Positions 62,341-64,000 of a stretch of 64,000 nt of DNA are shown here, one piece after another. The position numbers and the translations under genes were made by a program. The DNA is from MWFE01 sp964481075. Lineage in GTDB: Bacteria; Bacteroidota; Bacteroidia; Bacteroidales; Tenuifilaceae. The stretch covers positions 33,322-97,321 of the forward strand of contig CAYZSD010000001.1 of the NCBI GenBank assembly GCA_964481075.1, read 5' to 3'. The notes beneath the pieces are model-generated. The model saw only the letters and a program-made list of their open reading frames with translations, had not been told where the DNA came from and searched no databases. Each line of letters opens with the position of its first letter. Positions within the stretch are counted from its first letter, which is position 1.

Positions 62341-64000
62341 TCTTTTACGCTACATTTTAAAATCTACAGTATTTTTTACGGTACTGTATTTATTTTATCT
62401 TGTTCTTTTAAAGAAAGTAAGATCTTTTGGATTGGGTAGAGTTTTTTTGCTGTTTCTCATCGGATTCTCAATGATATTCCCAGCAATATCAATTACCCGA
62501 CTGAAAGAGATTGAATTATTACAGCCACCTCAGGTTGGGACTGCCCAAATGGATGCACAGTTTCTTAGCAGTACGGATGTTTTTAGCCCTTCTGAAAACC
62601 TTATTAACACCTCTACGTCGTTTAATTTTTTGTTGATTCTTTATGTTTTGGTTTGCTCTTTTCTTCTGCTCAGGTTGCTTGTTTCATTGGTGAATCTTTC
62701 AATTGAGATAGACAAGCAGTCTCGAATTGATTTTATCAATGGACGAAAGGTTTTTATTACGCAACACTGGAGACATTCCTTCACTTTCTTTGGAAAAGTG
62801 GTGGTTAGTTCTAATGACTTACTCCTTCGTAATAGGGAAATGCTTGTTGATCATGAGATTGCTCATGCAAGGGAGATGCATTCTTTCGATATTTTACTTG
62901 CAGAACTCTTTCAGATAATTCATTGGTTCAACCCCTTAGCATACTTACTGAAGCCGAGTATCATTGAAAACCATGAGTTTATAGCCGACAGGTATGCTAT
63001 TCGAAAGAATAACAATACAACAGCTTACCAACGGCTTATTCTTGATTGTGTTTCAAGTGATCTTTCACCAAGATTTTCAAGTTCTTTTAGTGCAAAACTT
63101 TTAAAAAAACGAATTGCTATGATTACAACAGTTAAACATCCAAGGCCAAGCATCGTAAGATATGTTTACTTAATACCAGTCATTGCTTTGCTTTTTATGC
63201 TTATGTCTTTCCACACTGAAGTGAGATATATTTATTCTGAAAAATCATTGCTCGAAACAAACAATAAAGATATTAATGATGATTTATTCAAAGGTGTTGA
63301 AGAAATCAACAGTATTGATGAAAATCACGGTTTTGGAGTGAGGGAATTGCCCCTAAATCATTTAAACAAAAGCATTGAATACACAAATGATGATTATATA
63401 TCATTTAAGGAGACTACTCCTGTTCTTGAAAAGATAAAACCTTTGCAAAGCAAAAAATTCTTGGTTTCAGTTGAGGAAAAACAGAAAAAGGTTGTTGAGG
63501 TTCAGGTGGAAGACCTTCTTTCGAAGCTAAAGAGGGTTGGAAGTGACTACACCTTTCTAAAGGATTTCTATGGCTCATCAACCAGAGAGGTGAGATATTC
63601 AATAATTCTCAAGAAGGGACTTACCTATCGCTTTTACTTGGTTGCTAATGAAAATGGTTTGATTAATCAGGAAGTCATATTGTATCATAAGGAAAAGAAT
63701 AGTGAGGCAAAGGTGGTTGAGCCAAAAAGTATTGGAAAAACGAAGGAATACAGCTTTTGGGAGTATTTAATTGACAAAACAGATGCTTACCACCTTTATA
63801 TCCCTGAGTTTTCTAACGAAAATGATTTTCTGGTTGGACTATACTTGAAAGGAAATTCAAGTAACGAAACTATACAGGATAAAAGAATGAAGCCTGCTAG
63901 TTCCTCAAATGATAGTATTTATTTAGTGTGCGATGAACTACCTGATTTTAAGCACGAAGGTTACAATGATGTTAGGGATTATATTCAAAGAAATATAATT
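62324..64000 (+). CDS. BlaR1-like M56 metallopeptidase with TonB-like end (cut by window edge)
   Basis: Sensor protease of the BlaR1/MecR1 type; 559 residues visible, the end lies beyond the window. Start: tandem ATGs at 62324 and 62327, overlapping blaI. Four helices (about 10-28, 38-55, 105-125 and 280-297) surround the cytoplasmic gluzincin site HEIAH at residues 177-181, with a further Glu in IIENHEFIADRYA. After the last helix, a periplasmic region of about 240 residues has no penicillin-binding domain. The final visible residues, CDELPDFKHEGYNDVRDYIQ, fit the beginning of a TonB C-terminal domain, as in many Bacteroidota M56-TonB proteins. It likely activates the operon by cutting BlaI. 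Confidence 0.88.
   Translation, partial: MMELPDLLRYILKSTVFFTVLYLFYLVLLKKVRSFGLGRVFLLFLIGFSMIFPAISITRLKEIELLQPPQVGTAQMDAQFLSSTDVFSPSENLINTSTSFNFLLILYVLVCSFLLLRLLVSLVNLSIEIDKQSRIDFINGRKVFITQHWRHSFTFFGKVVVSSNDLLLRNREMLVDHEIAHAREMHSFDILLAELFQIIHWFNPLAYLLKPSIIENHEFIADRYAIRKNNNTTAYQRLILDCVSSDLSPRFSSSFSAKLLKKRIAMITTVKHPRPSIVRYVYLIPVIALLFMLMSFHTEVRYIYSEKSLLETNNKDINDDLFKGVEEINSIDENHGFGVRELPLNHLNKSIEYTNDDYISFKETTPVLEKIKPLQSKKFLVSVEEKQKKVVEVQVEDLLSKLKRVGSDYTFLKDFYGSSTREVRYSIILKKGLTYRFYLVANENGLINQEVILYHKEKNSEAKVVEPKSIGKTKEYSFWEYLIDKTDAYHLYIPEFSNENDFLVGLYLKGNSSNETIQDKRMKPASSSNDSIYLVCDELPDFKHEGYNDVRDYIQRNII

Noticed and set aside
1..64000. CRISPR arrays, insertion sequences, prophage, tRNA or rRNA genes
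   Set aside because: No spaced direct repeats, transposase-like genes, integrase-like genes or conserved RNA sequences were seen by eye; small RNAs cannot be excluded without a covariance search.

Overview
The window looks like chromosomal DNA from a member of the Bacteroidota, most likely Bacteroidales-like. The evidence is consistent across the window: Type IX secretion (T9SS) genes (porX, a porW/sprE-type TPR lipoprotein) and several proteins with T9SS-type C-terminal sorting regions; Bacteroidota promoters (TTTG, then 18-21 nt, then TAnnTTTG) upstream of many transcription units; two-component-type beta-propeller sensors joined to SpoIIE phosphatase domains; a BlaR1/M56 protein that runs into a TonB-like end; and a split ATP synthase operon led by a bactofilin gene. 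I see no insertion sequence, prophage, CRISPR array, rRNA or tRNA. No gene-free stretch exceeds about 300 bases.

Layout. 1-3183: start of an MMPL/RND exporter (cut by the left edge) and a divergent Na+/phosphate cotransporter. 3223-9065 (minus): bactofilin, a small membrane protein and ATP synthase genes atpB-E-F-H-A-G; beta and epsilon are not here. 9164-24022: a signalling region with three SpoIIE-type phosphatases (one TPR type, two propeller type), a separate propeller protein, a rhomboid protease, a secreted M23 peptidase, endonuclease IV and an outer-membrane protein. 24081-26854: DUF177-rpmF-plsX-fabH with its own promoter. 26938-30954: a three-gene cell-envelope operon (lipoprotein, CsgG/TolB-N-like protein, barrel) divergent from a helix-turn-helix regulator. 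31060-35714: a TonB-dependent receptor and a membrane pyrophosphatase, converging on a shared terminator.

35924-43974 (plus): SUI1-like factor, a secreted EEP nuclease, an HEXXH peptidase/propeller/barrel protein, 5-formyl-THF cyclo-ligase and a secreted endonuclease I with Ig-like repeats. 43990-48658 (minus): tsaE, porX and a porW/sprE gene interrupted by an in-frame TGA. 48913-50660: OsmC-like protein and a MacB/FtsX-like permease. 50650-55791 (minus): purE, PorV-like protein, HHH-barrel protein, MscS channel, rsmA. 55899-61685 (minus): a TetR-led operon encoding a LolA-like periplasmic protein, two FtsX-type permeases, an ATPase and an outer-membrane protein, with a near-ideal promoter overlapped by an 18-bp palindrome. 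61945-64000: BlaI repressor with two tandem operators, and a BlaR1-like M56 protein cut by the right edge.

How the parts may fit together: the window is dominated by envelope functions. PorX and PorW/SprE would regulate or build the T9SS, which would export the M23 peptidase and the two nucleases found here. The SpoIIE phosphatases would turn periplasmic signals into dephosphorylation of unknown cytoplasmic targets. The TetR operon resembles a Lol/Mac-type export path from inner to outer membrane. ATP synthase, the Na+/Pi symporter and a probably Na+-linked pyrophosphatase cover ion energetics.
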